Program-made: the position numbers and the translations under genes
The notes under the pieces: generated by a model
The model's database searches: none
What the model saw: the letters and a program-made list of their open reading frames with translations, nothing else
What the model was told of the DNA's origin: nothing
NCBI RefSeq assembly: GCF_014695375.1
Contig: NZ_JACJOG010000028.1
Location: 97,734-161,733 of the forward strand
Source of the DNA: Coleofasciculus sp. FACHB-T130
GTDB taxonomy: Bacteria > Cyanobacteriota > Cyanobacteriia > Cyanobacteriales > FACHB-T130
Direction: 5' to 3'
Length of the DNA: 64,000 nucleotides
Shown: piece by piece, positions 27,912-36,217 of the stretch
Layout of the letters: each line of letters opens with the position of its first letter
How positions within the stretch are numbered: position 1 is the stretch's first letter

Positions 27912-30107
27912 ATGGCTACCCAAAGCGTGAAAAAAAGCTCGAATCGCAAAAGCCCGTCTTGGCGGATACAGATGCACCGACTACCACTGGGTACCCGACG
28001 GGGTGCTGCCACGATTGTGGAAGTCTCGCTGGTGGTTGCGAGTGCTTTAGTTCCCTATAGCATCGGTCTTGCCGCCAAGTTTTGTACGAATGCTGGCGCG
28101 TGTGTCTCTCAGGAAACCGTTCCTCTCAACCCAGTGCTAGCAACCACCGAGGATGCGATCGCTCAAACGTTGGCAATTCCCCGACGCGCAAGCAACCAAC
28201 GAGTTGCTCCACTCACCAATTTGTTTTGGTGCGGGGCGCTGGTGGCTCCTGTCCTGGTCGTAGGCTGGCAACTGTATAAATTGGGAAAAACCGGACAAAC
28301 CTCGCCCAAGCGCTGGCTAGGCGTCCAAGTCGTGCAAGAATCAGGCGACCCGCCGGGATTGATTCGCGCGATTTGGAGAGAGGGAGTCGGCAGGTGGGGA
28401 TTGCCGCTTTCGACGGCTTATCTGATTTGGCGCTACAGCGGTGCTTTTCCGGATTTGGGGATTTTGCTGGGATTGTCTGCTTTGATGTGGCTGGGGGAAA
28501 ATGCGATCGCGCTGTTCAATCCCGAACGTCGCACCTTGCACGATAGAATCGCTGGAACCTTTGTCATCGATGGAGCCAGGGCTTTTGTACCCGATCGGTC
28601 GCGGAATGCTCCTCAGTTAAACCAATTGCCGGGAACCGAACAGCCAGCGAAGCGAGCAAGGGAAACCATCACAAGCATTGCCCTGACTTCTCAATCTTCC
28701 AAACCCTCTTCCAAGCGATCGCTGCGTCTTTGGGATTGGATGCGCCAAAACCCCAGTCTGACGCTGATAATTGTCGGCTTTTCTTGCATGAGTGCTGTCT
28801 TGGGAACCTTTGTCGGCACTCAAATGTACATTCAAAATCAGGCAAATTGGCGCTCATCTAAGCAACAGAATAACCAGGTGTTTCTGGCGCTAGTCGAGCG
28901 GTTAAGTCGATCTTCCCCCAACCAATTAGAAGAACGACGGAGTGCTATCCTGGCGCTGGCAAGGTTAGACGACTCGCGGGCGATTCCCTTCTTAGTAGAT
29001 TTGCTGGGTCAAGAAAGGGTACCTGCTTTGATGGAGACAATTGGGCAAACCTTAGTCAGTACGGGTCCGGAAGCTTTACCCTACTTGCAGCGCTTAAATC
29101 TTTCCCTGCAAAAGGACGAAGCGCTGCTGCAAGGAAGTGGATTCGTAGAGCGACAGTTAATAGCAAAGCGGCTCGTGGGCACTCAACGCGCGATCGCTAA
29201 AATTCTCAGCATCTACCCCACTCAAGTCCACAAGGTCGATCTCAGTCGCACCGACCTCGCACAGGTACGCCAAGAGCCTGCTCCATTTACTCTGGTTCTA
29301 GACAAAGCTGACCTTTCTGGGATTCTCTTCAAAGGAGCCTCCCTCACAGGTGCCAGTTTACGGAATAGCCGCTTCTTGGGTGCCGGTGAGGATGGGCGTC
29401 TGGGCACCTTTGACGATTGGATTACCGACTTCAATGGAGCCGATCTTAAAGAAGCGAACCTCAGTGGCGCTCTTTTGAGCCGTGTCCCCCTGAATCGCAC
29501 CAACCTAATCCGTGCCACCTTGAATCGGGCTAATTTGTCCCAGGCTCAACTCGTCGGAGCCAACCTCAGTAGTGCCAAGCTAATCGGTGCAGATTTGCGT
29601 CAAGCCGTCTTAGAAAATGCCAGCCTGACGGGTGCAGATTTAGCGAATGCCAACTTTACCCAGTCCAATCTCTCTAGCGCCCGTCTCGGACAAGTTAGCG
29701 CTGTCGGCGCTAAGTTTCCCTTTGCGCTGCTGACGAACTCCAACTGGCAAGGAGCAGACCTTTCGGAAGCAGATTTTCAGAACGCCAATCTCCAAAAAGC
29801 CGATCTCAGCGCCACCAGGCTGGTTGGTGCCAATCTCGCTCAGGCTCAGCTGCAAAATGCCAATTTACAAAACACAAATCTGAGTGCGGCAGACCTGCGC
29901 GGGGCGAATCTCGCAGGAGCTAATTTGAAGGGGGCAACCTTTGCCGCCCCAAAACCCGTGCAGTCGGATCAATTCATTCAAGAGGCACCCAATGCCGCAT
30001 CCTTAGCTCGCGTTCAAGGCGTCGAATTTTCTCAAGTGAAAAATTTAGACGCCAAGCAAATTGGCTTGATTTGCGACCAAGGAGGGCGTCATCCTCGCTG
30101 TCAGTAA
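27912..30107 (+). CDS. RDD membrane domain, HEAT-like segment and pentapeptide-repeat protein
   Basis: 731 residues, a multi-domain fusion. Part 1 (about 15-215): RDD-type membrane domain, with RRGAATIVEVSLVVASALVP as the first helix and NPERRTLHDRIAGTFVI as the family ending. A further membrane segment lies at about 290-310. Part 2 (about 325-430): HEAT-like helical repeat (ILALARLDDSRAIPFLVDLL). Part 3 (about 450-690): A(D/N)LxxA pentapeptide repeats forming a right-handed beta-helix, broken by a short insertion near residues 500-515. ATG at 27912 is chosen over TTG 27897. No catalytic site; a membrane scaffold is the natural guess. Confidence 0.88.
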   Translation: MATQSVKKSSNRKSPSWRIQMHRLPLGTRRGAATIVEVSLVVASALVPYSIGLAAKFCTNAGACVSQETVPLNPVLATTEDAIAQTLAIPRRASNQRVAPLTNLFWCGALVAPVLVVGWQLYKLGKTGQTSPKRWLGVQVVQESGDPPGLIRAIWREGVGRWGLPLSTAYLIWRYSGAFPDLGILLGLSALMWLGENAIALFNPERRTLHDRIAGTFVIDGARAFVPDRSRNAPQLNQLPGTEQPAKRARETITSIALTSQSSKPSSKRSLRLWDWMRQNPSLTLIIVGFSCMSAVLGTFVGTQMYIQNQANWRSSKQQNNQVFLALVERLSRSSPNQLEERRSAILALARLDDSRAIPFLVDLLGQERVPALMETIGQTLVSTGPEALPYLQRLNLSLQKDEALLQGSGFVERQLIAKRLVGTQRAIAKILSIYPTQVHKVDLSRTDLAQVRQEPAPFTLVLDKADLSGILFKGASLTGASLRNSRFLGAGEDGRLGTFDDWITDFNGADLKEANLSGALLSRVPLNRTNLIRATLNRANLSQAQLVGANLSSAKLIGADLRQAVLENASLTGADLANANFTQSNLSSARLGQVSAVGAKFPFALLTNSNWQGADLSEADFQNANLQKADLSATRLVGANLAQAQLQNANLQNTNLSAADLRGANLAGANLKGATFAAPKPVQSDQFIQEAPNAASLARVQGVEFSQVKNLDAKQIGLICDQGGRHPRCQ

Positions 30108-30159
30108 ATCAGGCAGAAGGGCACCTAGAAACCGCAAGATCCAGCGAGCAAAAAAGCAT

Positions 30160-30570
30160 CTAGGGCAGATTGGGCATATGAACCAATTCCAGTTTGATCC
30201 CATCGGGATCGGCAAAGAAGACAGCGTAGTAGCCCGGTGCGTAATGGTTATATTCGGCTGGCGGATCGAGGACTGTAGCGCCTAGTTCAAGAATCAGGTT
30301 GTATAAGTTATCTACCTGTTCGCGGCTGTCGGCGTTAAAGGCAAGATGGTGTAGTCCTGGCGAGAAGCGATCGTGTAGTTTGTTCGGGGAATCTGGATTC
30401 GCAGCATAAATCAAAATTGCCCCGACATCCTTTGACCACCACATAATAAACTCATCATTTTTTTCCACCTGCTGGTAGCCCATGAATTCCAAAATTGCGT
30501 TATAAAACGGTTCCGATTTCGAGCGCTCGCTAACCGTCAAGCTTAGGTGATTCAAGGTACCAAGGGTCAT
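30160..30570 (-). CDS. VOC-family (glyoxalase/bleomycin-resistance fold) protein
   Basis: 136 residues, one vicinal-oxygen-chelate domain of paired beta-alpha-beta-beta-beta units: LNHLSLTVSERSKSEPFYNA at the start, LHHLAFNADSREQVDNLY in the middle and VFFADPDGIKLELVHMP at the end. Candidate metal ligands (His8-type, His in HHLAF, Glu in LELVH) are present. VOC members range from glyoxalase I to dioxygenases and antibiotic-binding proteins, so substrate is open. Stand-alone gene, ATG at 30570. Confidence 0.9.
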   Translation of the reverse strand: MTLGTLNHLSLTVSERSKSEPFYNAILEFMGYQQVEKNDEFIMWWSKDVGAILIYAANPDSPNKLHDRFSPGLHHLAFNADSREQVDNLYNLILELGATVLDPPAEYNHYAPGYYAVFFADPDGIKLELVHMPNLP

Positions 30571-30822
30571 ACAAGTTTACCCTGTTTCGGAAGAACAAAT
30601 GTATTATAAACTCCCGTTTTGCAAGTTGGTTCAGAGCAGGAAATCCAATTTTTAGCCAGGAGCCGAAATTTTGTATGCTGTTACACATCAAAAATATATA
30701 AGTTTTGATCCGTATCTACCGAAGGGCAGGCAAAAAAAGAATTCTTTTTTTACTGTTTAATTAGCTTGATGCGATCGCATTTAAAATAACCACGAGTCCC
30801 TTAAGCCAGTTCATGGTGTCCA

Positions 30823-32013
30823 ATGAAGCTAAGCTTCTGCATGATTGTTAAAAACGAAGAATCGACTTTACCACAATGCTTGAATAGTGTCAAAGATGTG
30901 GTAGATGAAATGGTGGTGCTGGATACCGGCTCCACTGACAAAACCGTTGAAATTGCCAGAGAATTTGGGGCGAAGGTTTATCACTTTGAATGGTGCAATG
31001 ACTTTTCAGCAGCGCGGAATGAGTCGTTGAAGTACGTTCAGGGAGATTGGGTGCTGGTGCTGGATGCGGATGAAGTGCTGACACCGGAAATTGTGCCGCA
31101 GATGAAGCAAGCGATGGAAAGCGATCGCAACCTCGTTATCAACCTGATTCGTCAAGAAGTTGGAGCATCCCAATCACCCTATTCTTTAGTTTCTCGTCTA
31201 TTTCGCAATCACCCAGACGTGCGCTTTTCTCGTCCTTACCATTCGCTCGTGGATGATAGGGTTGCCCAACTGTTGCAGAGAGAACCCCAGTGGCAAATCG
31301 TTTCTCTGTCGGATGTCGCAATTTTGCACTACGGCTATCAACCGGGAGCGATCGCATCTTTAAACAAATTCGATAGGGCACAGGCGGCGATGGAAGGCTA
31401 TCTGGCAAGCCATCCCAACGATCCCTATGATTGTTGTAAATTGGGGGCGCTTTATATAGAAACAGGGAAAATTAGTAAGGGAATTGGAATCCTAAAGCGC
31501 GGCTTAAAATCGACACAGATCGATGCTTCTGTTTTATACGAGCTGCACTACCATCTGGGCAATGCCTATACTCGTGTGAACGATCTTGCACAAGCAGCAA
31601 TACACTATCAAGTCGCCATTCAACAACCAATTCTGCCCAAACTTAAACTAGGGGCTTATAACAATTTAGGCAACTTGTTGATAGCATCTGGGGATTTTAC
31701 TAATGCTCAAAAAGCTTATGAAACGACCTTACAAATTGACCCTAGTTTTGCGGTCGGAAAGTACAATCTAGGCATGGCATTAAAAGCAATCGGGCGTTTG
31801 CCGGATGCGATCGCTGCTTACCGCCAAGCGATTCAACTGAACCCAGACTATGCAGAGGCGTATCAAAATCTGGGAGTTGCCCTGTTGAAAATGGGGAACG
31901 TAATCGAAAGTTTAGAAGCATTTGGGAAAGCGATCGCCCTTCACGAGCAACACAACCCAGAGGAAGCCGCTAGACTCCGCCAAGGATTGCAAGAAATGGG
32001 GTTCCAGGTTTAA
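30823..32013 (+). CDS. Glycosyltransferase family 2 fused to TPR repeats
   Basis: 396 residues. GT-A domain (about 1-190): SFCMIVKNEESTLPQCLNSV, the DTGS motif, EWCNDFSAARNESL and the metal-binding WVLVLDADEVL. Then at least five tetratricopeptide repeats (about 200-390), for example YNNLGNLLIASGDFTNAQKA and YQNLGVALLKMGNVIESLEA. This fusion is common in cyanobacteria (SPBC215-type GT2-TPR); TPRs probably bind a partner or acceptor. Start ATG 30823, with no neighbour in an operon. It converges closely (8 bases) on the adenylate cyclase at 32022. Confidence 0.92.
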   Translation: MKLSFCMIVKNEESTLPQCLNSVKDVVDEMVVLDTGSTDKTVEIAREFGAKVYHFEWCNDFSAARNESLKYVQGDWVLVLDADEVLTPEIVPQMKQAMESDRNLVINLIRQEVGASQSPYSLVSRLFRNHPDVRFSRPYHSLVDDRVAQLLQREPQWQIVSLSDVAILHYGYQPGAIASLNKFDRAQAAMEGYLASHPNDPYDCCKLGALYIETGKISKGIGILKRGLKSTQIDASVLYELHYHLGNAYTRVNDLAQAAIHYQVAIQQPILPKLKLGAYNNLGNLLIASGDFTNAQKAYETTLQIDPSFAVGKYNLGMALKAIGRLPDAIAAYRQAIQLNPDYAEAYQNLGVALLKMGNVIESLEAFGKAIALHEQHNPEEAARLRQGLQEMGFQV

Positions 32014-32021
32014 TCTCATCT

Positions 32022-33674
32022 CTAACCCGACTGAATACCATCGTGGATAACGCTCTGCCTGCGAGTCTGATAAACCCTTATCGGTCGGTCAATCCCTTTG
32101 AAACGGTACTCTCCCATCGGAGACAAATCTTTCGGTTGACTTAGCAAAGAATAGCTGGCTTCACTCACGACACATTCACCAGGGGGACAAATCCCTTCCA
32201 TTCGCGAAGCAAGATTAATCGTAGCGCCTAAGACGGTATAGTCTACCCTCTGAGAGCTGCCCACATCTCCAACGACCGCTTTACCGCTGTTAATCGCTAT
32301 CCGCAATTGCAGCGGTTGTTGGAAGAACTTACGAGCATTCAGACGCTCCAGACGTTCCAGCATTCCCCAAGCGGCGGCAAAAGCTCGGTCGGCATGATCC
32401 GGCTGGGGTTCTGGAGCGCCAAAAAATGCCATAATGCAATCTCCAATAAATTTATCTAGCGTTCCTCTGGCGGCAAAAACTTCTTTGAGCATCTCCTCAA
32501 AGAAACTATTGAGCAAATCGGCAATTTCTGTCGGAGTTAAGCGTTCCGAAAGCGCAGTAAAGCCAACAATATCGGCAAAGAGAATGCTGATTTCGCCTTC
32601 TGTGGGGGTAAGACGACCGCCTTCTAATCCTCCTACATTCATAATATGCTGCACAACTGAAGGAGAGTGATAGCGTTCTAATCGGTGTCGAATGTTGGCT
32701 TCGCTTCTGAGTTTCTCTGCTAACAGCCAACGTTGCACCGCCGACGCCACCAAATTCGCTAAAGCTGAAAAAAAGCTGAGGTCTTCATCTCCTCCTTTGT
32801 TCCAATGGGTAAAAGAAAGATGGGCATCGGCATAAAGAACGCCGACTACCTGATTTTCATCCCACAGAGGAACCGCTAGAGCGCTACGAATGCCTTTTGC
32901 TAAAATACTATGTTCGCCTTCAAACCGTTCATCCATTTGGGCATCAGCGGTTTTAATGGCGACTTTATCCGTAAATACTTTTTGACAAATGGTGCGGCTA
33001 ATCCAACTGCCATCTGCGGCGAGATTTTCCTGCTGAGAAATATCTCTCGCTGCTGCTTGAAGTAATTCTAGTTCCCCCGAACAATCGACATCAATCAACA
33101 ATGCCAACCGATCGATACTAATGAGATCGCGGAAAACAATTTCTTGTATCTGCTGGAAAATTGCTTCGATCGATTCGGCAGAATTCAGACATCTAGCGAT
33201 ATCAACCAAGTCTTTCAGCCGAGCGATCGCTTTGTGGGGATTCGCAATATTACTCCCTTCATCATCCGCTTGTATCCATTGCTGTTGCAGTTCTTTGGCA
33301 TTGCGAAGAATAGTCACTTCTTCGGGGATCGGATCTGCATTGATGGGATTGAGTTGAGTTTTTTGTTGAGGAGAACTAGCTAAAAGAATGTGGATGAAAA
33401 CATGACCCATCTGAATAACATCCCCATGATTCACTCTTTGGGGCGCTGCTAGCAGACGGTCATTTAACCGCGTTCCGTTTGTGCTATGCATATCTTCGAC
33501 TACCCACACGCCATCCGGTGTATTTAACAACCGGGCATGACAGCGGGAAATTTCAAAATAAGGCAAGTACAGATCGCATTCTGGCAAACGACCAATAATA
33601 AATTCCTCTTTATCCACCGTGACGGTGCTTTCAGCATTTTCCTCAACTTGTAGGCGCAGCTTGAGTTCAGCCAT
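32022..33674 (-). CDS. Class III adenylate cyclase with FHA and GAF domains (copy A)
   Basis: 550 residues. FHA domain (about 5-95: IIGRLPECDLYLPYFEISRC, DMHSTNGTRLNDR), GAF domain (about 150-315), then the catalytic domain (about 360-530). Catalytic residues: metal Asp in LFADIVGFTALSERL and in FIGDCIMAFFGAP, substrate Lys in DKFIGD, adenine-type VDYTVLGATINLASR. Makes cAMP under control of a phosphothreonine reader and a small-molecule or redox GAF. The start is fixed by AAGGAGGTTTAGAGTC directly before ATG 33674; the longer open frame to 33734 is not used. Tandem paralog at 34078-35688, same strand. Confidence 0.93.
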   Translation of the reverse strand: MAELKLRLQVEENAESTVTVDKEEFIIGRLPECDLYLPYFEISRCHARLLNTPDGVWVVEDMHSTNGTRLNDRLLAAPQRVNHGDVIQMGHVFIHILLASSPQQKTQLNPINADPIPEEVTILRNAKELQQQWIQADDEGSNIANPHKAIARLKDLVDIARCLNSAESIEAIFQQIQEIVFRDLISIDRLALLIDVDCSGELELLQAAARDISQQENLAADGSWISRTICQKVFTDKVAIKTADAQMDERFEGEHSILAKGIRSALAVPLWDENQVVGVLYADAHLSFTHWNKGGDEDLSFFSALANLVASAVQRWLLAEKLRSEANIRHRLERYHSPSVVQHIMNVGGLEGGRLTPTEGEISILFADIVGFTALSERLTPTEIADLLNSFFEEMLKEVFAARGTLDKFIGDCIMAFFGAPEPQPDHADRAFAAAWGMLERLERLNARKFFQQPLQLRIAINSGKAVVGDVGSSQRVDYTVLGATINLASRMEGICPPGECVVSEASYSLLSQPKDLSPMGEYRFKGIDRPIRVYQTRRQSVIHDGIQSG

Positions 33675-34077
33675 GACTCTAAACCTCCTTGAACCAAGGC
33701 GAACAAGGCTTGCTAAAACTCCTGGACAAAGCAATAGTCAAAGAAAGCACCCACAAATATATGCGTTTTCCTGGCAATTACTGCCACCATCTTAACTCTG
33801 ACGAAATCCTTCGACAGATGATACGCTGTGTTGCCATAGGTCGCAACGACCGGGAAATCGCACCCAGCTCCTTTTCGGTTAACCTTCTGCTCAACCTCTT
33901 GCCACCTCTGGCTAACCCACCCCGATACGGGGAAGGTGAGGAATAAATTTTTTGGGCTGGTGAGCAGAAGCGATAAACTCCTCGATTTCGTCGTCGAGAA
34001 AGGGTTTGGCTTGGTCTTAGCCGAAAACTCAAAATCCGCCCTTTAGCTCCACTAAAACTCAGAGGGGAGCCAGCACT
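33675..34077. other. Intergenic gap between the two cyclase paralogs
   Basis: 403 bases. The part next to the start of copy A (about 33675-33720) resembles the leader of copy B (both contain GAACAAGG/GAACGAGG-type words and AAAACTC), so the duplication reached into the promoter side. No gene, hairpin terminator or tRNA is seen. It contains the copy A promoter. Confidence 0.55.
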
Positions 34078-35688
34078 TTAATGCCGCTTGGTTTGATAAA
34101 CTCTGACAGGTCGGTCTATGCCTTTGAAATGGTGTTCTCCTACCGTCTGCAAGTCTTGGGATCGCTTCAGCAATGAATACGTGGCTTCACTGACGACACA
34201 TTCACCAGGGGGGCAGATTCCTTCCATGCGGGAGGCTAGATTAATCGTTGCTCCTAAAGCGGTATAGTCTACTCTTTGAGAGCTACCGACATCTCCAATC
34301 ACGGCTCTACCGCTGTTGATGGCAACTCGAATTTGCAGCGGTTCGCGCCAGACTCGAGCGGCATTTAATTTCTCTAGACGAGTCAGCATTCCTTTGGCGG
34401 CGGCGAAAGCTCGGTCGGCATGATCCGGTTGAGGTTCAGGAGCGCCAAAAAATGCCATGATGCAGTCTCCAATATACTTGTCTAACGTTCCTCCAGCGGT
34501 AAAAACCTCCTGTAGCATTTCCTCGAAGAAATCATTGAGCAATTGGGCAATTTCTGTAGGACTCAACCGTTCCGAAAGGGCAGTGAAGCCAACAATATCG
34601 GCAAAGAGAATGCTGATATCAACCTCCGCAGGCGTGAGACGACCGTTGTCTAAGGCCCCCAGGGTCATAATGTGCTGTACAACGGCAGGGGAGTGATAGC
34701 GCTCTAGTCGAGTCCGAATGGTTTCTTCGTTTCTCAGTTTCCGTGTTAACAGCCAACGTTGGACTGCGGATGCGACCAGATTTGCTAAAGCCGAAAAAAA
34801 GCTGAGGTCTTCTTCGCCTCCTTTCGTCCAATGGCTAGAGGAAAGATGAGCATCGGCATAAAGAACACCGACTACTTTATTTTCATCCCAAAGCGGGACA
34901 GCGATCGCGCTCTTGATCCCTTTGACTAAAATGCTCTGTTGCCCCTCAAACCGTTTGTCCATCTGGGCATCAGCGGTTTGAATTGCGACTTTCTCGGCAA
35001 ATACCTTTTGACAAATGGTGCGGCTAATCCAACTGCCATTTGCTGTTAGATTCTGTTGTTCCAAAATATCTCTAGCGGCGGCATTCAGCAATTCTAGTTT
35101 GCCGGAACCCTCTACATCGATTAACAATGCCAAGCGCTCAATGCTTTGAAGTTCGCGGAAAACGACTTCCTGCACCTGGTAGAAAATTGCTTCGATCGAT
35201 TCAGCTGCGCTCAAATTCTTGGCGATATTCACCAAATCTTTGAGACGAGCGATCGCTTTTTCCTTATTGCTAACTACGTCTAGCGTCCCTTCCGCTTGTA
35301 TCCACTGCTGTTGCAGCTCCTGAACATTGCGAAAGATGGTGGTTCCTTGAGCCACGGGTTCCACCAGCTGTGTTAGATGGGGTTGAGCAGGATGGCTCAA
35401 AAGAATATTCAGGCTAATATCCCCCAGCCAAAGAATATCGCCGTGATTTACCTGTTGAGGCGAGATGACAGGGCGTTCATTCAATCGCGTTCCGTTTTTG
35501 CTGCCCATATCCTCAATTGTCCACGCCCCAGAAGGCGTTTTCAAAAAGCGGGCATGACACCGGGAAATTCCCTCGAAAGGCAAATGCAAGTTGCATTCTG
35601 GCAAACGACCGATCGTAAATTCATCCCGATTCACCGTAATCGTTCTTTCTGTATCTCCCTCTCGTAGACGCAGATTGAGTTCAGCCAT
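34078..35688 (-). CDS. Class III adenylate cyclase with FHA and GAF domains (copy B)
   Basis: 536 residues, same architecture as copy A and closely similar through FHA, GAF and catalytic domains (IGRLPECNLHLPFEGISRCH; LFADIVGFTALSERL; YIGDCIMAFFGAP; VDYTALGATINLASR). All catalytic residues are kept, so both copies should make cAMP. The FHA inputs differ in the linker (copy B lacks several residues after the FHA fold), which may give different partners. Start ATG 35688 has GGGATAGGAGTC upstream and aligns with copy A's MAELxLRLR; the frame to 35781 is not used. Confidence 0.93.
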   Translation of the reverse strand: MAELNLRLREGDTERTITVNRDEFTIGRLPECNLHLPFEGISRCHARFLKTPSGAWTIEDMGSKNGTRLNERPVISPQQVNHGDILWLGDISLNILLSHPAQPHLTQLVEPVAQGTTIFRNVQELQQQWIQAEGTLDVVSNKEKAIARLKDLVNIAKNLSAAESIEAIFYQVQEVVFRELQSIERLALLIDVEGSGKLELLNAAARDILEQQNLTANGSWISRTICQKVFAEKVAIQTADAQMDKRFEGQQSILVKGIKSAIAVPLWDENKVVGVLYADAHLSSSHWTKGGEEDLSFFSALANLVASAVQRWLLTRKLRNEETIRTRLERYHSPAVVQHIMTLGALDNGRLTPAEVDISILFADIVGFTALSERLSPTEIAQLLNDFFEEMLQEVFTAGGTLDKYIGDCIMAFFGAPEPQPDHADRAFAAAKGMLTRLEKLNAARVWREPLQIRVAINSGRAVIGDVGSSQRVDYTALGATINLASRMEGICPPGECVVSEATYSLLKRSQDLQTVGEHHFKGIDRPVRVYQTKRH

Positions 35689-36217
35689 GACTCCTATCCC
35701 TTTTTGAAGCGAAGCGAACGAGGCGTGCAAAAACTCAGCAAAGTAAGGGGCTTTTGATTGGTTTCCCTCACTTCCCCTCAAGGTTATGGCATTCTCAAAG
35801 GCATTTATGCAACCCTGCCCAAGCTACACGCTTAGGGCAGCTTAATCGGCAAATCGTTTGAGTTTTAGCGTTAATGCCTCTGCGCCCTTCAGCCTTATCT
35901 TATATAAATGGGGGGTCATACCCCTCATTCCTTGAACAACAGTATCATAGTATTCGCTGGTTCCCGATGTCAGGTCGAGGTTTTAGCGAGACCGTCGAAG
36001 CCTTGACAACTGGGCACCAGAGAAGACGCGAAAGTGCGGTTTTCATACGCAGTCAATCAAGAGTGCGGCGGGAGAGAGCGATTCCCTGAAAGAGGGTAGC
36101 TCTTTCATCAGATATGCAATCCGTGCATATCTGATGAAACATCCGGAAAACACTGCTTCCTTTTTGGAAAAACTCAATTATGTTAAACGGTTTACCTCAG
36201 CTCAGGGCAGCGACACC
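35689..36217. other. 529-base structured gap upstream of the SH3 kinase
   Basis: Divergent promoter region for cyclase copy B and the kinase at 36218. Seen: a bulged hairpin CTGCCCAAGC / GCTTAGGGCAG (35815-35840), a -10-like TATATA near 35900, a GGGG/CCCC foldback near 35911-35926, and a perfect 16-bp hairpin at 36103-36139. No coding evidence; the 71-codon frame at 35874 has no support. Confidence 0.5.
36103..36139. promoter_or_regulatory. Perfect 16-bp hairpin in the kinase leader
   Basis: Arms TTTCATCAGATATGCA (36103-36118) and TGCATATCTGATGAAA (36124-36139) with a 5-base loop, ending 78 bases before the preferred kinase start. The in-frame ATG at 36134 lies inside the second arm. A protein operator or RNA structure are both possible. 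Confidence 0.6.

Noticed and set aside
29222..29855. Long antisense frames inside the pentapeptide-repeat genes (also 57998-58441)
   Set aside because: Pentapeptide repeats produce repetitive open antisense frames with low-complexity K/A/S/P/L peptides; these are shadows, not genes.
33778..34032. 84-codon minus-strand frame between the cyclase copies
   Set aside because: Arg/Ser-rich shadow-like peptide and no initiation signal; contains intergenic duplicated leader sequence.
35874..36089. 71-codon frame in the leader of the SH3 kinase
   Set aside because: No ribosome site and arginine-rich unpatterned peptide; the region is dominated by hairpins.
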